A stretch of 64,000 nt of DNA from Oxalobacteraceae bacterium OTU3CAMAD1 (GTDB lineage: Bacteria; Pseudomonadota; Gammaproteobacteria; Burkholderiales; Burkholderiaceae_D): contig CP099650.1 in assembly GCA_024123915.1 (NCBI GenBank), forward strand, positions 6,882,001 through 6,946,000, written 5' to 3'. The first letter of the stretch is position 1; every line of letters begins with the position of its first letter. Shown piece after piece: positions 55,458 through 63,856 of the stretch. Below the pieces are notes generated by a model that ran no database searches, was not told the origin of the DNA, and saw nothing but the letters and a program-made list of their open reading frames with translations. The translations under genes were made by a program, and so were the position numbers.

Positions 55458-57275
55458 TTATTTTGCAAACAGCTGCAAGTGGTCGACCATCGGGCCGAGC
55501 GCAAGCGCCGGAACATAATTGAGCACGCCGACCAGCGCCACCACGCCGCACAGCAGGCCGATGAACATCAGGCCGTGGGTCGGCATCGTGCCGGCATTCG
55601 CCTGCAAGCGGTTTTTACCGGCCAGCGAACCGGCGATGGCCAGGATCGGCACGATCATCGCGAAGCGTCCGAACCACATCGCCACCGCCAGCATGCTGTT
55701 GTAGAACGGCGTGTTGGCGGACAGGCCGGCGAAGGCGCTGCCGTTGTTGTTGGCGGCGGAGCTGAACGCGTACAGTATCTCGGAGAAGCCGTGGGCGCCG
55801 GGATTGGCGATGCCGGCCTTGCCGACGTCCGTCATGACGGCGATGGCGGTACCGACCAGCACCAGGGTCGGCGTCACCAGGATGGCGATGGAGGTCATCT
55901 TCATCTCGTAGGCCTGGATTTTCTTGCCCAGGTATTCCGGCGTGCGGCCGATCATCAGGCCGGCGATGAATACGGCCATGATAGCGAAGATCAGCATGCC
56001 GTACAGGCCGGAGCCGACGCCGCCAAAAATCACCTCGCCGAACTGGATCAACAGCATCGGGATCATGCCGCCGATCGGCATGAACGAATCGTGCATCGCG
56101 TTGACCGCGCCGCAGGAGGCGGCCGTCGTCACGGCGGCGAACAATGCCGAGGCGCTGATGCCGAAGCGGGTCTCCTTGCCTTCCATATTGCCGCCCGATT
56201 GCAGCGCGCTCATGGTCTGGTCGACGTTGAGCGCCTGTAGCGCGGGATGCGCCTGCTGCTCGGCGCCCAGCACCACGACCGTGGTGGCGACGAACAGCAA
56301 CGTCATCGCGCCCAGCACCGCCCACCCCTGGCGCGGATCGCCCACCATGCGCCCGAACGCGAAGCACAAGCCCGCCGGGATCAGGAAGATGGCCAGCATC
56401 TGCATGAAGTTAGTCAGTGGCGTCGGATTCTCGTATGGATGCGCCGAGTTGGCGTTGAAGAAGCCGCCACCGTTCGTACCCAGCATCTTGATCGCCTCCT
56501 GCGATGCGACCGGTCCCATGGCGATGGTTTGCGTTTTGGCGATCAGCGTCTCGGTGACCGGCTCGCCCTTGGCGTCCTTCAGCGACTGGCCGTCGGCGCC
56601 GACTTTGGGCTGCGTGTAGGTGACCGGATCGAGCAGGGTCACCTCTTTATAGGCGGAGAAGTTCTGGATCACGCCCTGCCCCATCAGGAACACGGCGAAG
56701 ACCAGCGACAGCGGCAGCAGCACATACAAGGTCGAACGGGTGGCGTCGACCCAGAAGTTACCGATCGACTTGGCCGAGCGCGAGGAAAAGCCCCGGATCA
56801 GCGCATAGGCGACGGCCATGCCGGTGGCGGCGGAGAAGAAATTCTGGCCGGTTAGCGCCAGCATCTGGGTCAGGTAGCTCATGGTCTGTTCGCCGCTGTA
56901 GCCCTGCCAGTTGGTGTTGGCGACGAAGCTGACGGCGGTGTTGAACGAGGAATCGGGGCTGATGTTGGCCATGCCCTGGGGATTGAGCGGCAAGAAGGCC
57001 TGCAGGCGCTGAAGCGCATAGACGGCCAGCGCGCCGATGCCGTTGAAGGCCAGTAGAGAGATGGCGTAGGCTTTCCAGTTCTGGCCTTCGGGCTTGCCGT
57101 CTTTACCGGTAATGCCGGCGGCGCGGTACAGCAGCGCCTCGATCTTGCCGATCCAGCCCATGCCCGGAATGGCGCCGTCGTCGCCGACGCGCGTCAACAG
57201 GATGCCCAGCGGGTAGGCCAATGCGATGACGGCGGCCAGGAACACCACCAGCAGAACGATCGATTGCATGGTCAT
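55458..57275 (-). CDS. kdpA: potassium-transporting ATPase potassium-binding subunit
   Basis: A 605-residue channel-like subunit from ATG 57275 with GGAGGAA upstream. SFVANTNWQGYSGEQTMSYL and TNGGGFFNANSAHPYENPTP are the selectivity-filter segments of KdpA. The start overlaps the stop of kdpF (TGATG). About ten membrane helices are visible. Confidence 0.98.
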   Translation of the reverse strand: MTMQSIVLLVVFLAAVIALAYPLGILLTRVGDDGAIPGMGWIGKIEALLYRAAGITGKDGKPEGQNWKAYAISLLAFNGIGALAVYALQRLQAFLPLNPQGMANISPDSSFNTAVSFVANTNWQGYSGEQTMSYLTQMLALTGQNFFSAATGMAVAYALIRGFSSRSAKSIGNFWVDATRSTLYVLLPLSLVFAVFLMGQGVIQNFSAYKEVTLLDPVTYTQPKVGADGQSLKDAKGEPVTETLIAKTQTIAMGPVASQEAIKMLGTNGGGFFNANSAHPYENPTPLTNFMQMLAIFLIPAGLCFAFGRMVGDPRQGWAVLGAMTLLFVATTVVVLGAEQQAHPALQALNVDQTMSALQSGGNMEGKETRFGISASALFAAVTTAASCGAVNAMHDSFMPIGGMIPMLLIQFGEVIFGGVGSGLYGMLIFAIMAVFIAGLMIGRTPEYLGKKIQAYEMKMTSIAILVTPTLVLVGTAIAVMTDVGKAGIANPGAHGFSEILYAFSSAANNNGSAFAGLSANTPFYNSMLAVAMWFGRFAMIVPILAIAGSLAGKNRLQANAGTMPTHGLMFIGLLCGVVALVGVLNYVPALALGPMVDHLQLFAK

Positions 57276-57364
57276 CACAGTTCCTCCGCTTTCAGCAGCG
57301 CCACGATCAGATACACCAGCAGGCCGCCGGCGGCGACCGCGCCGATCACGTAGAAGAGGCTCAT
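57275..57364 (-). CDS. kdpF: KdpF small subunit
   Basis: A 29-residue membrane peptide, MSLFYVIGAVAAGGLLVYLI followed by VALLKAEEL, with a single hydrophobic helix and the family ending LLKAEEL. It overlaps kdpA (TGATG) and the upstream microprotein gene (ATGA). KdpF stabilises the Kdp complex. It was found by reading the bases directly because it is too short for usual ORF calling. Confidence 0.92.
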   Translation of the reverse strand: MSLFYVIGAVAAGGLLVYLIVALLKAEEL

Positions 57365-57453
57365 GGCTGGCCTCCCAGCTTGTCGCAACCGGCGGCAAAG
57401 GCCACGGTCACGGCGAAGAACACCACCATCGCACCGATAAATACTATGTCCAT
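57361..57453 (-). CDS. 30-residue membrane microprotein leading the kdp operon
   Basis: The frame reads MDIVFIGAMVVFFAVTVAFA then AGCDKLGGQP and stops in a four-base overlap with the kdpF start (ATGA). GAGG lies about five bases before the ATG. The peptide has one membrane helix and a Cys-containing cytoplasmic-looking tail. The coupling to kdpF and the ribosome-binding site argue that it is translated. Its function is unknown; a second KdpF-like stabiliser or a regulator of the complex are possible. Confidence 0.65.
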   Translation of the reverse strand: MDIVFIGAMVVFFAVTVAFAAGCDKLGGQP

Positions 57454-57527
57454 CACACCCTCACAGGTCTTGTTTTGATACTGGGAAGGTTAGCGGGATG
57501 GGTCTAAAGATTTTGTAAAGACTTGGA

Positions 57528-57555
57528 GGGGCGGTGTAAACAAACCGTAAAAATC
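57528..57555 (-). promoter_or_regulatory. candidate KdpE-binding region
   Basis: On the minus strand, about 75 bases before the first kdp start codon, the sequence reads GATTTTTACGG and then TTTGTTTACACCGCCCC. The T-rich stretch ending TTTACACCGCC resembles the KdpE site described upstream of E. coli kdpFABC (TTTACACCCCGCC-like). Matched by memory and eye only. Confidence 0.4.
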
Positions 57556-57580
57556 AACGAAAGGCGCCGGTTCACCGCCG

Positions 57581-57645
57581 CACCCGAACCGTTGCGGGGT
57601 CGTACCCCGCTGGGTACGACCCCTGCTCGGATCTGCGGGTTGGGT
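57581..57645. repeat. palindromic repeat, family 2 copy 3
   Basis: The core GGGGTCGTACCCC/GGGTACGACCCC (57596-57623) equals the core of copy 1 with a different loop (GCT). Outer parts CACCCGAACCG and CGGGTTGGGTG are imperfectly inverted. It begins about 30 bases after the stop of the second TorF gene and could end its transcript. Confidence 0.7.
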
Positions 57646-57655
57646 GCTAAAAAGA

Positions 57656-58411
57656 TTAAAAGACCTTACTGATGGTCAGTTGCAGCGCGGTCTTGCCGAG
57701 GAACTTGCCGTTGGCCGGCGATGCGTAGGCGGTCTTGCCGGCGTTCGTGCCGATCACCGCCAGCGCGCCGGTCACCACGCCGAAGTCCTTGGTTGCGCCG
57801 ATCTTCCAGTCGGTGTAGCTCGAGGCATCGTTGTTCTTCACCTTCTGGTGGCCGGCGTGCAGATTGACGGTGTAGCCATCGCCGGTGTCGATGTTCGCGC
57901 CGACATCCACGTAACCGCTGTTTTTGCTGTCGACGAACCCAAACAAATTGGTCACCGCGTGCGAGTACTTAATATAGGCAGGTCCAAAACCCAGCTGCCC
58001 GTAAATCTCGGTGGTGTCGGCGTTGGCGAAGCCGCGCACGTTTTTCAGGTCGTTGGGCGGATACACGTAGGTCAGCACGCCCACATCGTATGACACGGCC
58101 TCGCCGACCTGCCCGCGCTTGCCCGCATAGATATCGACTTCGACATCGCCGTCCCCGCCCGCGTCCTTGGTCCATTTGATGGTCGACATCCAGACGCCGG
58201 CATACAAGCCGGTTGGATTGTTCACATAGTCGGCGCCACCCTGCAGCGCCGGCTTGAGGCGGGTCTGCGAGATCCCCCGGTAGCGGTAGTCCGAGAGGAC
58301 GGCCGCATTGAAACTGGTCTCGTTATCCGGCTTGGGAGCGTCCTCCCCGGCGTACGCGTGGGCGCACGCGAAGGCGGCGCAGGCGGCTGCGGCGAGCATC
58401 AATCTGTTCAT
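57656..58411 (-). CDS. TorF-family putative porin, second paralogue
   Basis: A 251-residue outer-membrane protein from ATG 58411 with signal peptide MNRLMLAAAACAAFACAHAY. It shares SDYRYRGISQTRLKPALQGG, YVNNPTGLYAG, NLFGFVDSKNSGYVDVG and LHAGHQKVKNN with the protein at 23767-24519 and ends in Phe. Unlike that copy it has no sigma-54 site upstream and no glnK/amt partners. It sits between the kdp operon and parE and appears to be transcribed alone. Confidence 0.87.
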   Translation of the reverse strand: MNRLMLAAAACAAFACAHAYAGEDAPKPDNETSFNAAVLSDYRYRGISQTRLKPALQGGADYVNNPTGLYAGVWMSTIKWTKDAGGDGDVEVDIYAGKRGQVGEAVSYDVGVLTYVYPPNDLKNVRGFANADTTEIYGQLGFGPAYIKYSHAVTNLFGFVDSKNSGYVDVGANIDTGDGYTVNLHAGHQKVKNNDASSYTDWKIGATKDFGVVTGALAVIGTNAGKTAYASPANGKFLGKTALQLTISKVF

Positions 58412-58634
58412 AAATCGGTTCTTTCGGGTGGTTGTGAGACAAAACAGCTTAGTCACACGCCCGTAAAAACGGTCTAAAAAGTCACGCTGCCGTTGTAAAC
58501 ATCGTGTATAAATTGGCCCGCAGCTATTTTTTGTCCCGTTTTAGGCCTCGATAGCACCCGGTTGAGGATAGAATACGCAAACGAACGTATAAAACTGTAC
58601 ATAAACCCAGTATTAAAATCACAAGCTTGAACGT

Positions 58635-60632
58635 ATGGCCACTAAAAAACCAGTTTCCGACTACAGCGAATCATCCATCCGGGTCCTCAAGGGCCTGGAA
58701 CCAGTCAAGCAACGTCCGGGCATGTACACCCGCACCGAAAATCCGCTGCACATCATCCAGGAAGTGATCGACAATGCCTCCGACGAGGCGCTGGGCGGCC
58801 ATTGCAAGAACATCATCGTCACGCAAAACGCCGATGGCAGCATCACCGTCGAAGACGACGGCCGCGGCATCCCGGTGGGCCTGCACCCTGAAGAAGGCGT
58901 GCCGACGGTGGAAATCGTCTTCACCCGCCTGCACGCCGGCGGTAAGTTCGACAAGGGCTCGGGCGGCGCATACGCCTTCTCGGGCGGTCTGCACGGCGTC
59001 GGCGTGTCGGTCACCAACGCGCTGTCCAAGCGCCTGGAGATCACCGTCTGGCGCAAGGAGCCCGATGGCACCGGCCTGCACAAGCTGGCCTTCGAGCACG
59101 GCGACGTGGTCGAGCCGCTGTCCTCCGTAGTCGCCCCGCGCGACGGCAAAAAGTCCGGTACGCGCGTCACCGCCTGGCCGGACGCCAAATACTTCGACTC
59201 TCCCGCGATCTCGCAGACCGAACTTCAGCGCTTGCTGCGCTCCAAGGCGGTGCTGCTGCCCGGCGTGACCGTCACCCTGGCCAACGCAAAGACCGGCGAA
59301 TCGCAAACCTGGCAGTACAACGACGGCCTGCGCGGTTACCTGACCGAGGCACTGGCCCAATCGACCGATGGCGAGACGCTGATCCCGCTGTTCGAGGGCG
59401 CGCAGTTCGCCGGCCCGGACGCCGAAGGCTTCGCCGAAGGCGAAGGCGCGGCATGGGTGGTGGCATGGACCGAGCAAGGCGCCGTGGTGCGCGAATCCTA
59501 CGTCAACCTGATTCCGACGCCGAACGGCGGCACCCACGAATCGGGCCTGCGCGACGGTTTGTACGGCGCCGTGAAGAACTTCGTCGAGATGCACTCGCTG
59601 CTGCCGAAAGGCGTCAAGCTGCTGCCGGAAGACGTGTTCGCGCGCGTCTCGTTCGTGTTGTCGGCCAAGGTGCTGGACCCGCAGTTCCAGGGCCAGATCA
59701 AGGAACGCCTCAATTCACGCGACGCCGTGCGACTGGTGTCGACCTACTCCAAGCCTGCGCTGGAACTGTGGCTGAACCATCACGTCGACTACGGCAAGAA
59801 GCTGGCGGAGCTGGTCATCAAACAGGCGCAATCGCGCCTGCGCTCCCTGCAAAAAGTCGAGAAGAAGAAATCGTCCGGCGTGGCCGTTTTGCCGGGCAAG
59901 CTGACCGACTGCGAATCGACCGACGTGCATCGCACCGAATTGTTCCTGGTCGAGGGTGACTCGGCGGGCGGTTCGGCCAAGATGGGCCGCGACAAGGAGT
60001 TCCAGGCCATCTTGCCGCTGCGCGGCAAGGTGCTCAACTCGTGGGAGACGGACCGCGACCGACTGTTCGCCAACAACGAGATCCACGACATCTCGGTCGC
60101 CATCGGCGTCGACCCGCACACGGCCGACAGCACGCCCGACCTGTCCGGTCTGCGCTACGGCAAAATCTGCATCCTCTCCGATGCGGACGTCGATGGCTCG
60201 CACATCCAGGTACTGCTGCTGACGCTCTTCTTCAAGCACTTCCCCGGCCTGATCGCCAACGGGAATATCTGCATCGCGCGTCCGCCGCTGTACCGCGTCG
60301 ACGCGCCGGCGCGCGGCAAGAAGCCGATCCAGAAGCTGTATGCGCTCGATCCGGGCGAGTTGGTGGCCATCGAGGACAAGCTGCGCAAGGATGGCCTGAA
60401 GGAAGGCGCCTGGGCGATCTCCCGCTTCAAAGGCCTGGGAGAGATGAACGCCGAACAGCTGTGGGAAACCACGATGAATCCGGACACCCGCCGCCTGCTG
60501 CCGGTGTCGCTGGGCGCTTTCGCCCACGGCGAATCGGCCGCGCGCTTCAATATGCTGATGGGTAAAGGCGAAGCCGCCGCCCGCCGAGCGTGGATCGAAG
60601 AACACGGCAACGAAGCCGAAGCCGATATTTAA
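58635..60632 (+). CDS. parE: DNA topoisomerase IV subunit B
   Basis: A 665-residue GHKL ATPase/topoisomerase subunit. EVIDNASDEALGGH and DDGRGIPVGLHPEEGVP form the ATP site, with SGGLHGVGVSVTNALS; the Toprim part has LVEGDSAGGSAKMGRDKEFQ and ILSDADVDGSHIQ. The length and Asp-rich Toprim identify ParE and not GyrB. parC follows 12 bases downstream. Confidence 0.97.
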   Translation: MATKKPVSDYSESSIRVLKGLEPVKQRPGMYTRTENPLHIIQEVIDNASDEALGGHCKNIIVTQNADGSITVEDDGRGIPVGLHPEEGVPTVEIVFTRLHAGGKFDKGSGGAYAFSGGLHGVGVSVTNALSKRLEITVWRKEPDGTGLHKLAFEHGDVVEPLSSVVAPRDGKKSGTRVTAWPDAKYFDSPAISQTELQRLLRSKAVLLPGVTVTLANAKTGESQTWQYNDGLRGYLTEALAQSTDGETLIPLFEGAQFAGPDAEGFAEGEGAAWVVAWTEQGAVVRESYVNLIPTPNGGTHESGLRDGLYGAVKNFVEMHSLLPKGVKLLPEDVFARVSFVLSAKVLDPQFQGQIKERLNSRDAVRLVSTYSKPALELWLNHHVDYGKKLAELVIKQAQSRLRSLQKVEKKKSSGVAVLPGKLTDCESTDVHRTELFLVEGDSAGGSAKMGRDKEFQAILPLRGKVLNSWETDRDRLFANNEIHDISVAIGVDPHTADSTPDLSGLRYGKICILSDADVDGSHIQVLLLTLFFKHFPGLIANGNICIARPPLYRVDAPARGKKPIQKLYALDPGELVAIEDKLRKDGLKEGAWAISRFKGLGEMNAEQLWETTMNPDTRRLLPVSLGAFAHGESAARFNMLMGKGEAAARRAWIEEHGNEAEADI

Positions 60633-60644
60633 TTTTGAACGACT

Positions 60645-63098
60645 ATGACTCAAGCAAATCTCTTTGACGAATCCGCGCCGGCGCTGGCGCAAGCCGGCCA
60701 GCCCCCTGTGCCTCCCGTTCCGCCGCAAGGCGGCGACGGCGGCGTCCCGCCAGACGGCGGCGATGGCGGCGTCCCGCCAGACGGCGGCGATGGCGGCGTC
60801 CCGCCAGACGGCGGCGATGGCGGCGACGGCGGCGAAACGCTGACCCTGTCCACCTTCGCCGAACGCGCCTACCTCGATTACGCCATCTCGGTGGTCAAGG
60901 GCCGCGCGCTGCCGGACGTGTGCGACGGCCAGAAGCCGGTGCAGCGCCGCATTCTGTACGCGATGAACGAAATGGGCCTGAACCCGACCGCCAAGCCGCG
61001 CAAATCGGCCACCGTGGTCGGCGACGTGCTGGGTAAATTGCACCCGCACGGCGACCAGTCGGTGTACGACGCCATGGTGCGCATGGCGCAGGACTTCTCG
61101 CTGCGTTACCCGCTGGTCGACGGTCAGGGTAACTTCGGCTCGCGCGACGGCGACGGCGCTGCGGCGATGCGATACACCGAAGCGCGGCTCACGCCGATCG
61201 CCAAGGTGCTGCTCGACGAGATCAATCTCGGCACCGTGGAATTCCAGGCCAACTACGACGGCTCGACCGAAGAACCGTGCCTGCTGCCGGCGCGTCTGCC
61301 GATGGTGCTGCTGAACGGCGCCTCCGGTATCGCGGTCGGCCTGGCGACGGAAATCCCGTCGCACAACCTGGGCGAGGTCACGCAGGCGGCCGTCGCCATG
61401 ATCCGCAATCCAAAGATCTCGCACAGCGAGTTGATGGCGCTGGTGCCCGGTCCGGACTTCCCGGGCGGTGGCCAGATCATCACGCCGGCGGCGCAGATCA
61501 GCGAAATGTACGCCAACGGGCGTGGCAGCATGAAGGTGCGCGCGCGCTGGAAGATCGAAGAGCTGGCGCGCGGCCAGTGGCAGGCGGTGGTCACCGAACT
61601 GCCGCCGGGCACCTCGTCGCAGAAGGTGCTCGAAGAGATCGAGGAGCTGACCAATCCCAAGATCAAGATGGGCAAGAAGGCGCTGTCGCCGGAACAGCTG
61701 GCGCTCAAGTCGCTGATCCTCAACTCGCTCGACACCATCCGCGACGAATCGGGCCGCGCGGCGCCGGTGCGCCTGGTGTTCGAACCGAAGTCGAAGAACC
61801 AGGATCAGACGGAATTCATGCTGATGCTGCTGGCGCATACTTCGCTGGAATCGTCAGCGTCGATCAACCTGGTGATGATCGGCGGCGATGGCCGTCCGCG
61901 CCAAAAGGGCCTGGGCGAGATTCTGCAGGAATGGATCGACTTCCGCTTCATCACCGTCACCCGCCGCACCAAGTTCAAGCTGGGTAAGGTCGACGCGCGC
62001 ATCCATATTCTGGAAGGCCGCGAGACCATTCTGCTGAACATCGATGAAGTGATCCACATCATCCGCAACTCGGACGAACCGAAAGCGGCACTGATGGAGC
62101 GCTTCCGCCTGTCGGACATCCAGGCCGAAGACATCCTGGAAATCCGCCTGCGCCAACTGGCGCGTCTCGAAGCGATCAAGATTCAGCAGGAACTGGCCGA
62201 ACTACGTAAAGAGAAGCAGCTGCTGCAGGACCTGCTCGACAATCCATCGTCGATGAAGCGCGCCATCATCAAGGAAATCGAAGCCGACACCAAGCAATAC
62301 GGCGACGCACGCCGCACCTTGATCGAAGAAGCGCAGAAAGCCGTGGTCGAACAGAAGGTGGTGGACGAACCGGTCACCGTCATCATTTCGGAAAAAGGAT
62401 GGATACGCGCGCGCACCGGCATCGGCCACGACGCCACGCAGTTCACGTTCAAGGCAGGCGACACGCTGTATGGCGCGTTCGAGTGCCGCACGGTCGACAA
62501 CCTGCTCGCTTTCGGCAGCAACGGCAAGGTGTACTCGGTACCCGTGGCCGCGCTGCCCAACGCGCGTGGCGACGGCGTGCCGATCACCACCCTGATCGAC
62601 CTGGCTTCCGGCGCCCGCATCCAGCATTACTTCGCCGGTCCCGCCGCCACGCAGCTGATGATGGCCACCAGCGCGGGCTTCGGCTTCATCGCCAAAGCCG
62701 GCGACATGGTCAGCCGCATCAAGGGCGGCAAGGCGTTCGTCACCCTGGACGAGGGTGACGTACCGCTGCCACCGGCGGTGGTGGCGGAAGGCGCCAGCGC
62801 GGTCGCGGTCTTGTCGGCCAACGCGCGGGTGCTGGTGTTCGGCATGGACGAAATGAAGGTGCTGACCAATGGCGGCCGTGGCGTCATCCTGATGGAGCTG
62901 GACGACAAGGAGACCTTGATCGCGGCCAAACCGATCAGCCAGAAAGGCGTGATCGTCTCCGGTATCGGACGTGGCGGCAAGGCGCAGGAAGAGCGTCTGT
63001 CGGCATCGGCACTGGCTGTCCACTTCGGCAAGCGCGCGCGCAAAGGCAAAGCGCTGGCGACCAAAATCAAACCCACATCGCTGACGCCTATTACCTAG
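60645..63098 (+). CDS. parC: DNA topoisomerase IV subunit A, with repeat-bearing N-terminal extension
   Basis: An 817-residue subunit. The catalytic Tyr is in [14 protein letters not shown], and the family segment [21 protein letters not shown] is clear. The first ~68 residues are an extension made of three GGDGGVPPD units and a partial fourth before [19 protein letters not shown], where the normal protein begins. In the quinolone-determining region the residue after HGD is Gln ([10 protein letters not shown]), where E. coli has Ser80. The C-terminal domain is of the short ParC type. Confidence 0.96.
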   Translation: MTQANLFDESAPALAQAGQPPVPPVPPQGGDGGVPPDGGDGGVPPDGGDGGVPPDGGDGGDGGETLTLSTFAERAYLDYAISVVKGRALPDVCDGQKPVQRRILYAMNEMGLNPTAKPRKSATVVGDVLGKLHPHGDQSVYDAMVRMAQDFSLRYPLVDGQGNFGSRDGDGAAAMRYTEARLTPIAKVLLDEINLGTVEFQANYDGSTEEPCLLPARLPMVLLNGASGIAVGLATEIPSHNLGEVTQAAVAMIRNPKISHSELMALVPGPDFPGGGQIITPAAQISEMYANGRGSMKVRARWKIEELARGQWQAVVTELPPGTSSQKVLEEIEELTNPKIKMGKKALSPEQLALKSLILNSLDTIRDESGRAAPVRLVFEPKSKNQDQTEFMLMLLAHTSLESSASINLVMIGGDGRPRQKGLGEILQEWIDFRFITVTRRTKFKLGKVDARIHILEGRETILLNIDEVIHIIRNSDEPKAALMERFRLSDIQAEDILEIRLRQLARLEAIKIQQELAELRKEKQLLQDLLDNPSSMKRAIIKEIEADTKQYGDARRTLIEEAQKAVVEQKVVDEPVTVIISEKGWIRARTGIGHDATQFTFKAGDTLYGAFECRTVDNLLAFGSNGKVYSVPVAALPNARGDGVPITTLIDLASGARIQHYFAGPAATQLMMATSAGFGFIAKAGDMVSRIKGGKAFVTLDEGDVPLPPAVVAEGASAVAVLSANARVLVFGMDEMKVLTNGGRGVILMELDDKETLIAAKPISQKGVIVSGIGRGGKAQEERLSASALAVHFGKRARKGKALATKIKPTSLTPIT
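60729..60836 (+). repeat. 27-bp tandem repeat inside parC
   Basis: Three 27-bp units with very few differences (60729-60755, 60756-60782, 60783-60809) and a partial fourth encode GGDGGVPPD repeats. Because each unit is nine codons, gain or loss keeps the frame. The number of units could vary among strains. Confidence 0.85.
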
Positions 63099-63100
63099 CG

Positions 63101-63155
63101 CTGCGGGTTTGGGGTCGGACCCTGCGGGTCCGACCCCGCCTTGCATTGCGGGTTT
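63101..63155. repeat. palindromic repeat, family 2 copy 4
   Basis: The core GGGGTCGGACCC/GGGTCCGACCCC (63111-63137) forms a hairpin. GCGGGTTT stands on both sides in the same direction here, unlike the inverted outer arms of copies 1 and 2. It begins a few bases after the parC stop. Confidence 0.7.
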
Positions 63156-63172
63156 GCATGCGATCGAAAAGC

Positions 63173-63203
63173 GAAAAAAAAAGACGGGCAAGCCCGTCTT
63201 TTT
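63173..63203. terminator. bidirectional terminator after parC
   Basis: AAGACGGGC and GCCCGTCTT form a 9-bp stem around AA, with a run of nine A before and T after it. It lies between the convergent parC and Ala/Lys-rich protein genes and can serve both. Confidence 0.87.
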
Positions 63204-63218
63204 TCTATTGCGCGCTAA

Positions 63219-63698
63219 TTAATGCTTAGCGGCGGCTTCTTTGACTTCGGCAGCCGATTTGGCTTTCACCGCGTCGGTCTTGTTGGCGGCCAGCGCTTTG
63301 TCTTCGGTGGCGTCAACGGTTGCCTTGATCGCTTTGGCGTCGGCTTTCACGGCCTTTTTGTTGGCCTTTTCTTCGGCTTTAGCGATGTTCTTTTCGCCTT
63401 TGGCGGCAGCTTTGGCTTTGTCTTCTGGATCAGCCTTGGCGATTTTTTCGTTCGCTTTGGCGGCTTCCACGTTTACTTTAGCCTGGGCTTCGTCGTGGGT
63501 CTGATTGGCTTTGGCGACAGCCTTGTTGGCTTTTTTGTCTGCTTTAGCGTCAGCTTTCAGCTCTTTCTGCTCGGCCTTGGCGACGTCCTTGTTGGCTTCT
63601 TGCTGCGCCTTGGTGACTTCGGTGGTTTGCGCAGGGGTTTGTGCGAAAGCAGCGGTTGCGAACAGGCCGGCGATCAGGGTAGCGATGATTTTGCTCAT
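63219..63698 (-). CDS. secreted Ala/Lys-rich coiled-coil protein
   Basis: About 159 residues from MSKIIATLIAGLFATAAFAQ, a clear signal peptide, behind GAGGAAA. The mature chain is almost only Ala, Lys, Glu, Asp and Val, with heptad-like AKADKKANKAVAKAN units, so a long positively charged helix or coiled coil is likely. Similar histone H1-like or 'cell envelope biogenesis' proteins occur in related bacteria, but function is not known. Confidence 0.7.
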   Translation of the reverse strand: MSKIIATLIAGLFATAAFAQTPAQTTEVTKAQQEANKDVAKAEQKELKADAKADKKANKAVAKANQTHDEAQAKVNVEAAKANEKIAKADPEDKAKAAAKGEKNIAKAEEKANKKAVKADAKAIKATVDATEDKALAANKTDAVKAKSAAEVKEAAAKH

Positions 63699-63745
63699 GA
63701 TATTTCCTCTCAAGTTTAATTTGGATGCGTTCTTATCTTATTAAA

Positions 63746-63764
63746 GCAAGGCCTCCGGCCTTGC
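63746..63764 (-). terminator. possible terminator after the M64 peptidase gene
   Basis: GCAAGGCC and GGCCTTGC pair across a three-base loop. On the minus strand the stem is followed by TTTAAT. It lies about 95 bases after the stop of the partial gene at the right edge. The T run is short. Confidence 0.5.
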
Positions 63765-63856
63765 CTGCGTTGCGCTCTTGTTTAGAAGCGCCAGATCACG
63801 TATCCAGAATAGCAACCCAAGCCGATGAGCTCTGTACGGTACCGTACTAAAACCGA

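Noticed and set aside
59715..61838. A 707-codon open frame antisense to parE and parC
   Set aside because: It lies wholly over two certain genes on the other strand, is His/Arg/Gln-rich as expected of antisense frames in GC-rich DNA, and has no ribosome-binding site or known domain.
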